Shown here: piece by piece, positions 1-5,139 of the stretch
How positions within the stretch are numbered: the stretch's first letter is position 1
How the letters are laid out: the number at the start of each line of letters is the position of its first letter
Source of the DNA: CAZYCC01 sp964645985
GTDB taxonomy: Bacteria > Bacillota > Clostridia > Oscillospirales > CAG-272
Reading direction: 5' to 3'
Assembly (NCBI GenBank): GCA_964645985.1
Contig: CAZYCC010000100.1
Coordinates: 1-5,422 of the forward strand
Length of the DNA: 5,422 bases
Notes under the pieces: model-generated
Told to the model about the DNA's origin: nothing
Seen by the model: only the letters and a program-made list of their open reading frames with translations
Database searches by the model: none
Made by a program: the position numbers and the translations under genes

Positions 1-224
1 CGAAAACTAAATCTTAGAGGTATCAGTCGAAATTTCGACAACGCGGGGTACCCGCACACCTCCCCCCGAACGTGGTAGTTCAAATCACGATTGAGGCAGT
101 GTAGTTTACCCGAAAACTATATTTAGAAACGGCAGTGGAAATTACGGCAAGAGCACCTCGGTTTCCCGAAAACTAAATCTTAGAGGGAGCAGTCGAAATC
201 TCGACAAGGGCACTCGCCGCGCAG
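1..224 (+). repeat. Left-end array of ~56-bp repeat units
   Basis: Units begin with CCCGAAAAC at 109 and 165 (56 bp apart). An earlier unit is cut by the window start (CGAAAAC at 1), and a shortened one begins near 62. After the head comes TAAATCTTAGAGG or TATATTTAGAAACGG, then a GGCAGT-like block with GAAATTACGG or the palindrome GTCGAAATTTCGAC (26-39). A one-mismatch version of the palindrome is at 192-205. Another inverted repeat, GCGGG-GTA-CCCGC, is at 43-55. The same modules occur inverted at 5160-5422, so this is a dispersed intergenic repeat family. Units diverge from each other and there are no unique spacers between identical repeats, so it is not a CRISPR array. I see no open reading frame in it. 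Function unknown. Confidence 0.85.
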
Positions 225-245
225 TGAAGCGGGAAAATCCCGCGC
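225..245 (+). repeat. Hairpin ending the left repeat array
   Basis: GCGGGA (229-234) pairs perfectly with TCCCGC (238-243) over an AAA loop. The surrounding segment, TGAAGCGGGAAAA then TCCCGCGC, recurs inverted at 5140-5159 with one A fewer. In both copies it lies 60-63 bp from the last CCCGAAAAC head, so it looks like a fixed end of the repeat element. Here it ends 8 bp before the -35 box of the ylxM promoter. Read on the + strand it is followed by A-rich rather than T-rich sequence, so it is not an obvious terminator for rightward transcription. Confidence 0.7.
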
Positions 246-253
246 AAAAGGGC

Positions 254-282
254 TTGACAAGCGCGCGTTCCTATGGTATACT
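254..282 (+). promoter_or_regulatory. Sigma-A promoter of ylxM
   Basis: A perfect -35 box TTGACA (254-259) is separated by 17 bp from the -10 box TATACT (277-282). TGG directly before the -10 box makes an extended -10 element. Transcription should start near 289-290, giving a leader of about 32 nt that carries the Shine-Dalgarno sequence AAGGGGAG (312-319). This is the strongest promoter match in the window. It should drive ylxM and possibly ffh, although a 348-bp spacer intervenes. Confidence 0.88.
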
Positions 283-321
283 CATCCTGTCAAGTAATTT
301 ACTTTACAGATAAGGGGAGCG

Positions 322-693
322 ATGTTCGGGGAAGAGAAGCTCGCTGCGAGCGGAGAGGCGGCGCTGCTGCTCGATTTTTACGGGGAGCTGCTCTCCCCCC
401 GCGCGCGCGATCTGCTCACGCTCTACTACGGGGAGGATCTGTCGCTGTCCGAGGCGGCGGCGCAGATTGGCATCACGCGGCAGGGCGCGTCGGACATTCT
501 GCGCCGCGCGCTCGCGCGCCTGCGCTCGTATGAGCGTAAGCTCGGCCTTGCCGCGCGCTATGCCGCTGCGAGAGAGGCCCTCGCGAACCTCGCCTCCCGC
601 GCCCGCGCCCTCGCCGCCGATCCTCCCGCGCCCCCGGACCTCCCCGCCGCCCTCACGGCGATAGCAAACCTTGCAGAGGGCATCGAGCTGTAG
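322..693 (+). CDS. ylxM: YlxM/UPF0122 family putative DNA-binding protein
   Basis: This 123-residue protein matches the Firmicutes YlxM family, which resembles region 4 of sigma-70 and is usually encoded with ffh. Seen here: an N-terminal LLLDFYGELLSPRARDLL segment (residues 15-32), LYYGEDLSLSEAA (34-46) and a helix-turn-helix at about 41-66 containing GITRQGASDILRR. The last 25 residues are an Ala/Pro-rich tail. The start is the ATG after AAGGGGAG, two bases past a good Shine-Dalgarno sequence and about 32 nt from the predicted transcription start. Known of the family: the gene sits beside SRP genes and is thought to bind nucleic acid or influence SRP-pathway expression; its molecular role is poorly defined. 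Here ffh follows, but after an unusually long 348-bp gap. Family assignment is firm; function is inferred from context. Confidence 0.9.
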   Translation: MFGEEKLAASGEAALLLDFYGELLSPRARDLLTLYYGEDLSLSEAAAQIGITRQGASDILRRALARLRSYERKLGLAARYAAAREALANLASRARALAADPPAPPDLPAALTAIANLAEGIEL

Positions 694-1041
694 CCGCCGC
701 TCGCTATATTTATAGTAAGAGACCTCTCACGAGCTGAGTCGCATTACCGCGCTCTGTCGTGGTTGCCGCTCGCTGTATTATCGCTCGCTGTATTATTATA
801 AAGAGTTCTCTCGCGCACCGCCGCGCTATCGCGCCAGGCCCCTCCCGTTCCCGCAAATTTGCCCCGGGAGAGCAGCGAGTTTAGTGGCGAAGGCCCGCGA
901 AAGACCCCGCGCGCCGTAGCCCCTCCCGCCTCGCGTCACACCCTCGCGAATAATAGAACCCCCGCGCGCCGTCCGATCCTTTTCGCGAAGAAAAGAACCG
1001 CTGCGCCCGCGATCTCTCTCTTCCCTCTTTAATTCGCTTTC
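694..1041 (+). other. ylxM-ffh spacer, pyrimidine-rich, no gene
   Basis: There is no convincing gene in these 348 bp. The first third holds the CGCTCGCT direct repeats. Further on are a short palindrome GCAAATTTGC (853-862) and a hairpin CTTTTC-GCGAA-GAAAAG (979-995). The last 30 bases before ffh are almost entirely C and T apart from AATTCG, and contain no Shine-Dalgarno sequence. I see no SRP RNA signature (the conserved GGAAGGAAGCAG loop region is absent) and no clear terminator after ylxM. Open frames on the minus strand here are Arg/Gly-rich and look spurious. Confidence 0.6.
697..812 (+). repeat. CGCTCGCT direct-repeat family
   Basis: CGCTCGCTGTATTAT occurs twice as an exact 15-bp tandem (767-781 and 782-796). 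A diverged longer copy starts directly after ylxM. Aligned over 32 bp, 697-728 and 781-812 agree at 24 positions, sharing the CGCTCGCT head, an AT-rich middle and an AAGAG..CTCTC end. The intervening 729-766 contains an imperfect CACGA/TCGTG inverted repeat. The repeats lie outside coding sequence. Slippage or a small intergenic element are both possible origins. Confidence 0.75.
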
Positions 1042-2370
1042 ATGTTCCAAAGTCTCACAGAAAAACTCGAGGGGGCGTTCCGGCGCCTGCGCGGGAAGGG
1101 CAAGCTCACCGCCGCCGATGTGAAGGACGGGATGCGCGAGATCAAGCTCGCGCTGCTCGAGGCCGATGTCAACTTTAAGGTCGTGCGGGACTTTGTTGCG
1201 CGCGTCTCCGAGCGGGCGGTCGGCAGCGAGGTTTTAGAGAGTCTCGTCCCGGCGCAGATGATCGTCAAGATCGTCAACGAGGAGCTAATTAGCCTTCTCG
1301 GCGGGAGCGTCGCGAAGCTCCAGATCAGCCCGAAGCCGCCCACCATTGTGATGATGGTGGGGCTCCAGGGCGCCGGCAAGACGACGCACGCGGCGAAGCT
1401 CGCCGCCTTATATAAAAAACAGGGCAAGAGCCCCCTCCTCGTCGCGGCGGATGTCTATCGGCCCGCGGCGATCACCCAGCTGCAGGTCGTGGGGCGACAG
1501 ATCGGCGTGCCGGTTTTCACGCTCGGAGATAAGGTGAGCCCTGTGGAGATCTGCCGCCGCAGTATCGATGAGGCGAACCGCGCCGGAGCGGATATGGTCT
1601 TCCTTGACACCGCCGGCCGCCTGCAAATCGACGAGCGCCTCATGCAGGAGCTCTCGGATATTAAAGACGCCGTCCATCCGACCGAAATTCTCCTCGTCGT
1701 CGACGCGATGACCGGGCAGGTCGCCCTCGACGTCGCCAAAGCCTTCAACGAGCGGCTTGACATCACCGGCGTTGTGATGACCAAGATGGACGGCGACACG
1801 CGCGGCGGCGCGGCGCTCTCGGTCAAGGCGGTCACCGGCAAGCCGATCAAGTTCATCGGCACCGGTGAGAAGCTCGACGCGATCGAGCCTTTTTACCCCG
1901 ACCGCATGGCGTCGCGCATCCTCGGGATGGGCGATATGTTAACGCTCATCGAGCGCGCCGAGCGGGCGGTCGACGAGAAAAAAGCGGCGGCGCTCGAGGA
2001 GAAGCTGCGCCGGCAGACCTTCACGCTCAACGAGTACCTCGACCAGTTCGACCAGATAAAGAAGATGGGCTCTCCCGAGCAGCTCGCCGCGATGATCCCC
2101 GGCGTGAAGCCGGGCGCGCTCAAAGACGCGCAGTTCGATGAGCGGGAGATCGACCGCATGAAGGCGATCATCCTCTCGATGACGCCGGACGAGCGCACCC
2201 ACCCGGACATCATCGCGGCGTCGCGCAAGCGCCGCATCGCCGCCGGCGCGGGCGTCTCGGTCGAGGCGGTCAACCGCCTGCTGCGCGGGTTCGATCAAGT
2301 GAAGACGCTCGTGCGCCAGCTCACCGGCGGCCGCGGCAAAGCGTTGAGGAGAAAAGGATTTCGCGTGTAG
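1042..2370 (+). CDS. ffh: Signal recognition particle GTPase Ffh (SRP54)
   Basis: Complete 442-residue Ffh, the cytosolic GTPase that binds signal sequences on ribosomes with SRP RNA and docks with FtsY. The N domain opens with MFQSLTEKLEGAFRRLRGKG, matching the family start, so this ATG is chosen although no Shine-Dalgarno sequence precedes it. The G domain shows GLQGAGKTT (107-115), DVYRPAA (137-143), DTAGR (189-193), TKMD (247-250) and GTGE (273-276). The M domain (from about 295) has KKMGSPEQLAAMIPG and the RNA-binding SRKRRIAAGAG (394-404). Oddity: after residue 330 only four methionines remain (342, 351, 373, 380). The usual Met-rich end is replaced by FDQVKTLVRQLTGG and a short basic tail. 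The gene is normally packed tightly with ylxM and rpsP; here it has repeat-filled spacers on both sides. Confidence 0.98.
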   Translation: MFQSLTEKLEGAFRRLRGKGKLTAADVKDGMREIKLALLEADVNFKVVRDFVARVSERAVGSEVLESLVPAQMIVKIVNEELISLLGGSVAKLQISPKPPTIVMMVGLQGAGKTTHAAKLAALYKKQGKSPLLVAADVYRPAAITQLQVVGRQIGVPVFTLGDKVSPVEICRRSIDEANRAGADMVFLDTAGRLQIDERLMQELSDIKDAVHPTEILLVVDAMTGQVALDVAKAFNERLDITGVVMTKMDGDTRGGAALSVKAVTGKPIKFIGTGEKLDAIEPFYPDRMASRILGMGDMLTLIERAERAVDEKKAAALEEKLRRQTFTLNEYLDQFDQIKKMGSPEQLAAMIPGVKPGALKDAQFDEREIDRMKAIILSMTPDERTHPDIIAASRKRRIAAGAGVSVEAVNRLLRGFDQVKTLVRQLTGGRGKALRRKGFRV

Positions 2371-2442
2371 CCTCGCATTCTCCCCCGCAAAATCTAAATC
2401 GTCGAAACCCACCGCCGCGCGGGAGTATGCGGGGGGGAGAGC

Positions 2443-2806
2443 GCAGGAAACCCCCCGGGGGAGCGGGTCGCGGGAAACCCCCGGGGGAGCAGGGGAGCAG
2501 GGAAGCGCTCCGCACGGGAAACACCCGCGTGGAAGCGGGTAGCGGGAAACATCTGCGGGTCGCGGGGCAGGGAACAGACTCGCCGCCCCTCGCCGGGAAT
2601 TTGTGCGGGAGAAGACGCGTTTACGGGAAACCTTTGGGGAGTGGGGAACGGGAAATACCCAAGGGAAGCGCTACGCGGGCAAAGAAGCAGACTCGCCGAT
2701 CCTCGCGCGGTAAGCCACGGGGGCAAAGAAAAAGACTCGCCGCCCCTCGCGCAGAAAACCCCGGGGGGAGGGGCGCGGGTAACACCTCGGGGGAGCGGGA
2801 GCGGGT
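2443..2806 (+). repeat. Degenerate CGGGAAA-type intergenic repeat array
   Basis: CGGGAAA starts at 2471, 2515, 2543, 2624 and 2649, with related forms at 2446 (AGGAAAC), 2594 (CGGGAAT) and 2776 (CGGGTAA). Many units continue as CCCC-GGGGGAG, giving self-complementary cores such as CCCCCGGGGG (2478-2487). Unit spacing is irregular (about 25-51 bp). The motif resembles the hairpin at 229-243 and its inverted copy near 5142, which suggests one hairpin family in several intergenic sites. No function is recognised. Confidence 0.7.
2565..2750 (+). repeat. Three copies of a ~30-bp CAGACTCGCCG repeat
   Basis: Nested in the purine-rich array are three copies of CAGACTCGCCGCCCCTCGC or close variants: 2575-2593, 2688-2706 (CC to AT change) and 2732-2750 (first base A). 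Similarity extends upstream as GGGCAAAGAA or GGGCAGGGAA, giving units 2565-2593, 2677-2706 and 2721-2750. These are distinct from the CGGGAAA units between them, so the spacer is a mosaic of at least two short repeats. Confidence 0.75.
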
Positions 2807-2816
2807 GGGATCATTT

Positions 2817-2847
2817 TTTCGGTATCCCTCTTATGAGGAGATATATT
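2817..2847 (+). promoter_or_regulatory. Possible rpsP promoter
   Basis: TATATT (2842-2847) is a fair -10 box in the only AT-rich stretch before rpsP. The segment about 17-18 bp upstream (TTCGGTA) is a poor -35 match. A start near 2854 would leave a leader of about 45 nt. With ffh more than 500 bp upstream across repeats, a separate promoter for rpsP is plausible, but the -35 evidence is weak. Confidence 0.3.
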
Positions 2848-2899
2848 TTCCCTTTTTCGCGTGAAATGGGGAGTAGGTTTTCGTTTACGGAGGTTCGTT

Positions 2900-3142
2900 A
2901 TGGTCAAAATCAGGCTGAAGAGAGTGGGCGCGAAGAAGCAGCCCTACTACCGCGTCGTCGTCGCGGATGAGCGCAGCCCGCGCGATGGGCGCTTTATCGA
3001 GGAGATCGGCAGCTACAACCCGCGCACCGATCCCGCCGACATCCGCATCGATGTGGACAAGGCAAAGTCTTGGCTTTCGCGCGGCGCGCAGCCGACCGAC
3101 ACGGTGAGGGCGCTGCTGAAGAAGAGCGGCGCCATTCAGTGA
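2900..3142 (+). CDS. rpsP: 30S ribosomal protein S16
   Basis: Full-length bS16, 80 residues, a 30S subunit protein that binds 16S rRNA early and helps assembly of the body of the subunit. The family signature is intact: MVKIRLKRVGAKKQPYYRVV at the N terminus, then ADERSPRDGRFIEEIGSYNP, and a C-terminal WLSRGAQPTDTVRALLKK helix. The start at 2900 is set by the conserved MVKIRL opening and ACGGAGG (2887-2893), six bases upstream. An in-frame GTG at 2861 would add 13 residues with no family support. khpA starts 8 bp after the stop, the usual Firmicutes order, so the two are very likely co-transcribed. Confidence 0.97.
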   Translation: MVKIRLKRVGAKKQPYYRVVVADERSPRDGRFIEEIGSYNPRTDPADIRIDVDKAKSWLSRGAQPTDTVRALLKKSGAIQ

Positions 3143-3150
3143 GGCGCGGT

Positions 3151-3371
3151 ATGGACGAGTACGCGGAAATTTTGCAGAGCCTCGCCTGCGCCATCGTCGC
3201 GCGCCCGGAGCAGGTCTCGGTGACGCAGGGCAAGCGCGCGGGTGCTATTCTTCTGACGCTGCACGTCGCCGAGGAGGATATGGGCAAGGTGATCGGGCGG
3301 CAGGGCCGCATCGCGCAGGCGCTGCGCACGCTCCTGCGCGCCGCCTCGGCGCAGGAGGGCAAGCGCGTCGA
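3151..3371 (+). CDS. khpA: KhpA/YlqC KH-domain RNA-binding protein, 3' end missing
   Basis: Seventy-three codons are visible before the scaffold gap. The protein is a small single-KH-domain RNA-binding protein of the KhpA/YlqC family; in other Firmicutes KhpA partners KhpB and affects RNA metabolism and cell shape. Seen here: ILLTLHVAEEDMGKVIGRQG (residues 33-52) with the GRQG form of the GXXG nucleic-acid loop at 49-52, followed by RIAQALRTLLRAAS. Family members are about 75-80 residues, so only a few codons should be missing. The start is ATG 3151 with GAGG (3141-3144) six bases upstream. The reading frame happens to stay open through the N run into the next gene; that apparent 336-residue fusion is an artefact. 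Confidence 0.92.
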
Positions 3372-3471
3372 NNNNNNNNNNNNNNNNNNNNNNNNNNNNN
3401 NNNNNNNNNNNNNNNNNNNNNNNNNNNNNNNNNNNNNNNNNNNNNNNNNNNNNNNNNNNNNNNNNNNNNNN
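3372..3471. other. Scaffold gap of exactly 100 N
   Basis: The run is exactly 100 unknown bases, the placeholder commonly used for gaps of undetermined size. It removes the end of khpA and whatever precedes the TOPRIM gene. In many Firmicutes rimM, trmD and rplS follow khpA, so these may be missing here if the true gap is large. Confidence 0.97.
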
Positions 3472-3480
3472 TCAAGCCCT

Positions 3481-4080
3481 ATGTCACTCCCCCTTTTGCG
3501 CTACCCGGTGATCGTCGAGGGTCGGTACGACGCGCACAAGCTGCGCTCGATCGCGCGCGGGGAGGTCATACAGCTTGACGGCTTCGCGATTTACCGCGAC
3601 CGCGACAAGCAGGCGCTGCTGCGTCGCCTCGCCGCGTGCACGCCGGTCATCGTCCTCACAGACCCGGACGGCGCGGGCGCACAGCTGCGCGCCTTCCTCT
3701 CGGGCCTGCTGCCGCCCGATCGCACGATTATGCTCTACGCGCCGCCGATTGTCGGCAAGGAGCGGCGCAAGTCCGCGCCCTCGCGCGCGGGTGTGCTCGG
3801 GGTGGAGGGGGTCCCGGCGGAGGCGCTGCGCGTAATTCTCTCGCCTTATTTTGCAGATGAGCGCGAGGGCTCCTCGCTGCCGCCGCCGCTCACCACCGGG
3901 CAGATGATTTCGCTTGGTCTCTCGGGCTGCCCCGGCGCGGAAAAGAGGCGCGAGGCGCTCTGCCGCAAGGCGAAGCTCCCCCGCATGACCGCCCCCGCGC
4001 TGCGGCGCGCCCTGCCGCTGCTCTTCTCCTATGAAGAGCTGGAGCGCATGGTCGCCGACCTTGACGAGGGGGATTTGTAA
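3481..4080 (+). CDS. RNase M5-like TOPRIM/DUF4093 protein
   Basis: A 199-residue protein. RNase M5 (RnmV) trims 5S rRNA precursors. An N-terminal TOPRIM domain carries VIVEGRYD (residues 10-17, acidic Glu13), LDGFAIYRDRD (32-42) and VIVLTDPDGAGAQLR (56-70, acidic Asp61 and Asp63), the expected metal-binding pattern. GKERRKSAPSRAGVLGVEGV (92-111) and the C-terminal GLSGCPGAEKRREAL (146-160) match the DUF4093-type tail of clostridial relatives. Length is close to B. subtilis RnmV (186 residues). The start at 3481 leaves 11 residues before VEG, normal for the family, but any Shine-Dalgarno sequence lies in or at the edge of the gap, so an earlier start is possible. Clostridia can carry more than one M5-like paralogue, so true 5S maturase activity is inferred, and I leave the symbol blank. 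Confidence 0.88.
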   Translation: MSLPLLRYPVIVEGRYDAHKLRSIARGEVIQLDGFAIYRDRDKQALLRRLAACTPVIVLTDPDGAGAQLRAFLSGLLPPDRTIMLYAPPIVGKERRKSAPSRAGVLGVEGVPAEALRVILSPYFADEREGSSLPPPLTTGQMISLGLSGCPGAEKRREALCRKAKLPRMTAPALRRALPLLFSYEELERMVADLDEGDL

Positions 4081-4175
4081 ACTTTTATAAACATTATCGA
4101 CAATCCGCGCGCCGCACCCTCGCGCTCGATGAGCCAAAGGCGATGGCAGCCGACAACGAAGGTTTTTACATATCT

Positions 4176-4204
4176 TTGCGAAATGTATAGGGAAATCCTA
4201 TATC
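4176..4204 (+). promoter_or_regulatory. Candidate promoter overlapped by an inverted repeat
   Basis: TTGCGA (4176-4181) and TATATC (4199-4204) are 17 bp apart, each matching four of six consensus bases. The inverted repeat TATAGG-GAAAT-CCTATA (4186-4202) covers the spacer and the start of the -10 box, where a repressor operator would lie. A transcript from here would begin near 4211 and include the later hairpins. The match is moderate, so treat it as a candidate. Confidence 0.35.
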
Positions 4205-4325
4205 ATTGCCCGAGCGTCCGACGGTTTTGCGATAATGTCCAAAGACCTCCTCGACCGAGGATTGTAAAATTTTTGCAAATTTCAAGAGAATCTTCCGCCG
4301 TTCTTCCTTTGATAAGGAAAAGACG

Positions 4326-4354
4326 CGCCGCGCCGGGTTCGGCGGCGGGTTTTT
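4326..4354 (+). terminator. Intrinsic terminator ahead of rsmE
   Basis: CGCCG (4326-4330) plus CCG (4333-4335) pairs with CGG (4340-4342) plus CGGCG (4343-4347), with a two-base CG bulge and a GGTT loop. TTTTT (4350-4354) follows after GG. It lies only 35 bp before the rsmE start, so it either ends the upstream unit or acts as an attenuator in the rsmE leader. Confidence 0.6.
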
Positions 4355-4389
4355 GATTGGTTTTCGCGAATTACTTATAGGAAGAGCCT

Positions 4390-5133
4390 ATGCCGCGTTT
4401 TTTTGTCACAGCCGAAGCTATCGCCGACGGCAAGATCGAAGTAACCGGCGAGGACGCTCACCACATTGCCCGTGTTCTGCGCATGGGCGTCGGCGACGCG
4501 CTGACGGTTTGCGATATGGCGCGGCGCGAGTACGCCTGCCGCATCTCCGAGATTGCCGACGAGAGCGTGATCGCCGAGATACTCGGTTCGCGCGAGAGCG
4601 ATAGCGAGCCGCCCTACCGCGCGACGGTCTATATGGCGCTTCCCAAAGGTGACAAAATGGAGACGGTCGTGCGAAAGAGCGTGGAGCTCGGCGCGGCGCG
4701 CGTTGTGCCGGTGGTCACCTCGCGCTGCGTTTCGCGCCTCGACCCCGCCGCTGCCAAGAAAAAGGTCGCGCGCTGGCAAAAGATTGCCGATGCCGCCGCG
4801 TCTCAGTGCGGGCGGGGAGTTCTGCCGCGCGTGAAGGCGCCTCTCCCCCTGCGCGAGGCTCTGCGGGAGGCGCGCGGCGATGATCTCGCGTTCATTTGTT
4901 ACGAGGGCGAGGAGGCGCGCACGCTGCGCGCGCTGCTCTCCGATTTTGCACGAGCCCGCCCCACCTCGCCCCGCGTCTCCTTTTTCGTCGGGCCGGAGGG
5001 GGGTTACTCCGCCGAGGAGATCGCCCTCGCGCGCGAGGCGGGTCTGCCCACCGTGACGCTCGGACGCCGCATTCTCCGCTGCGAGACCGCCCCCCTCGCC
5101 GTGCTCGCGAACCTCGCGTACGAAATGGAGTAG
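4390..5133 (+). CDS. rsmE: 16S rRNA (uracil-1498-N3)-methyltransferase RsmE
   Basis: Complete 247-residue RsmE, a SPOUT-class enzyme that uses S-adenosylmethionine to methylate N3 of U1498 in 16S rRNA of the assembled 30S subunit. The protein opens MPRFFV and has an N-terminal PUA-like domain with DAHHIARVLRMGVGD (residues 22-36). The C-terminal knotted methyltransferase domain shows KGDKMETVVRKSVELG (86-101), DAAASQCGRG (134-143), FFVGPEGGYSAEE (198-210) and LGRRILRCETAPLAVLA (224-240), the family's cofactor-binding signatures. Length is typical. The start is ATG 4390 with AGGA (4379-4382) seven bases upstream. prmA, its frequent neighbour in Firmicutes, is not upstream; a terminator-bearing spacer separates it from the TOPRIM gene. 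A hairpin terminator follows 8 bp after the stop, so it may be a single-gene unit. Confidence 0.97.
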   Translation: MPRFFVTAEAIADGKIEVTGEDAHHIARVLRMGVGDALTVCDMARREYACRISEIADESVIAEILGSRESDSEPPYRATVYMALPKGDKMETVVRKSVELGAARVVPVVTSRCVSRLDPAAAKKKVARWQKIADAAASQCGRGVLPRVKAPLPLREALREARGDDLAFICYEGEEARTLRALLSDFARARPTSPRVSFFVGPEGGYSAEEIALAREAGLPTVTLGRRILRCETAPLAVLANLAYEME

Positions 5134-5139
5134 TACCCC

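Larger units (their letters stand above)
2371..2899 (+). other. ffh-rpsP spacer, 529 bp, repeat-filled
   Basis: No supported gene lies here. It begins with about 50 bp of unremarkable sequence with no clear terminator after ffh. About 380 bp of purine-rich repetitive sequence follow, then a shift near 2811 to T/A-rich sequence leading into rpsP. A 145-codon frame at 2427-2864 encodes mainly Gly, Arg, Pro and Lys, has no well-placed ribosome binding site, and simply reads the repeats; I regard it as spurious. Confidence 0.7.
4081..4389 (+). other. AT-richer spacer with a possible structured rsmE leader
   Basis: This stretch is less GC-rich than its surroundings and has no convincing gene. It contains five clean inverted repeats in about 170 nt: TATAGG/CCTATA (4186-4202), TCCTC/GAGGA (4248-4261), TTGTAAAA/TTTTGCAA (4262-4278, one G-T pair), TTCCTT/AAGGAA (4304-4319), and a GC stem followed by five T (4326-4354). 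CCGCCG at 4295-4300 is complementary to CGGCGG (4340-4345) in the 3' arm of the last stem, so an alternative pairing could compete with it. I recognise no known riboswitch or T-box motif. This may be a regulated leader, an independent small RNA, or a promoter region plus terminator. Confidence 0.45.

Noticed and set aside
1..224. CRISPR array
   Set aside because: Units are about 56 bp, diverge from each other, and have no unique equal-length spacers between identical repeats; no cas genes nearby.
694..1041. SRP RNA gene next to ffh
   Set aside because: The conserved tetraloop helix sequence (GGAAGGAAGCAG-like) is absent from both strands of this spacer.
826..1050. 74-codon minus-strand frame in the ylxM-ffh spacer
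   Set aside because: The composition is Arg/Gly-rich like other GC-driven spurious frames, and it overlaps the ffh start; no family resemblance.
2387..2408. Possible eroded copy of the end-repeat unit (AAATCTAAATCGTCGAAA)
   Set aside because: The resemblance to parts of the end units is short and needs a large internal deletion; chance is as likely.
2427..2864. 145-codon open frame between ffh and rpsP
   Set aside because: Its Gly/Arg/Pro/Lys-rich product simply mirrors the DNA repeats, it has no properly spaced ribosome binding site, and it overlaps the rpsP leader.
2861..2899. GTG start giving a longer S16
   Set aside because: The 13 extra residues have no counterpart in the S16 family, and a strong Shine-Dalgarno sequence directly precedes the ATG at 2900.
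4139..4170. Fluoride-riboswitch-like GGCGATGG
   Set aside because: Only the short opening string matches; the downstream conserved pairing and pseudoknot elements are not visible and rsmE is not a fluoride gene.
4129..4356. 75-codon open frame upstream of rsmE
   Set aside because: It has no ribosome binding site, shows no recognisable domain, and runs through the terminator hairpin and its T tract.
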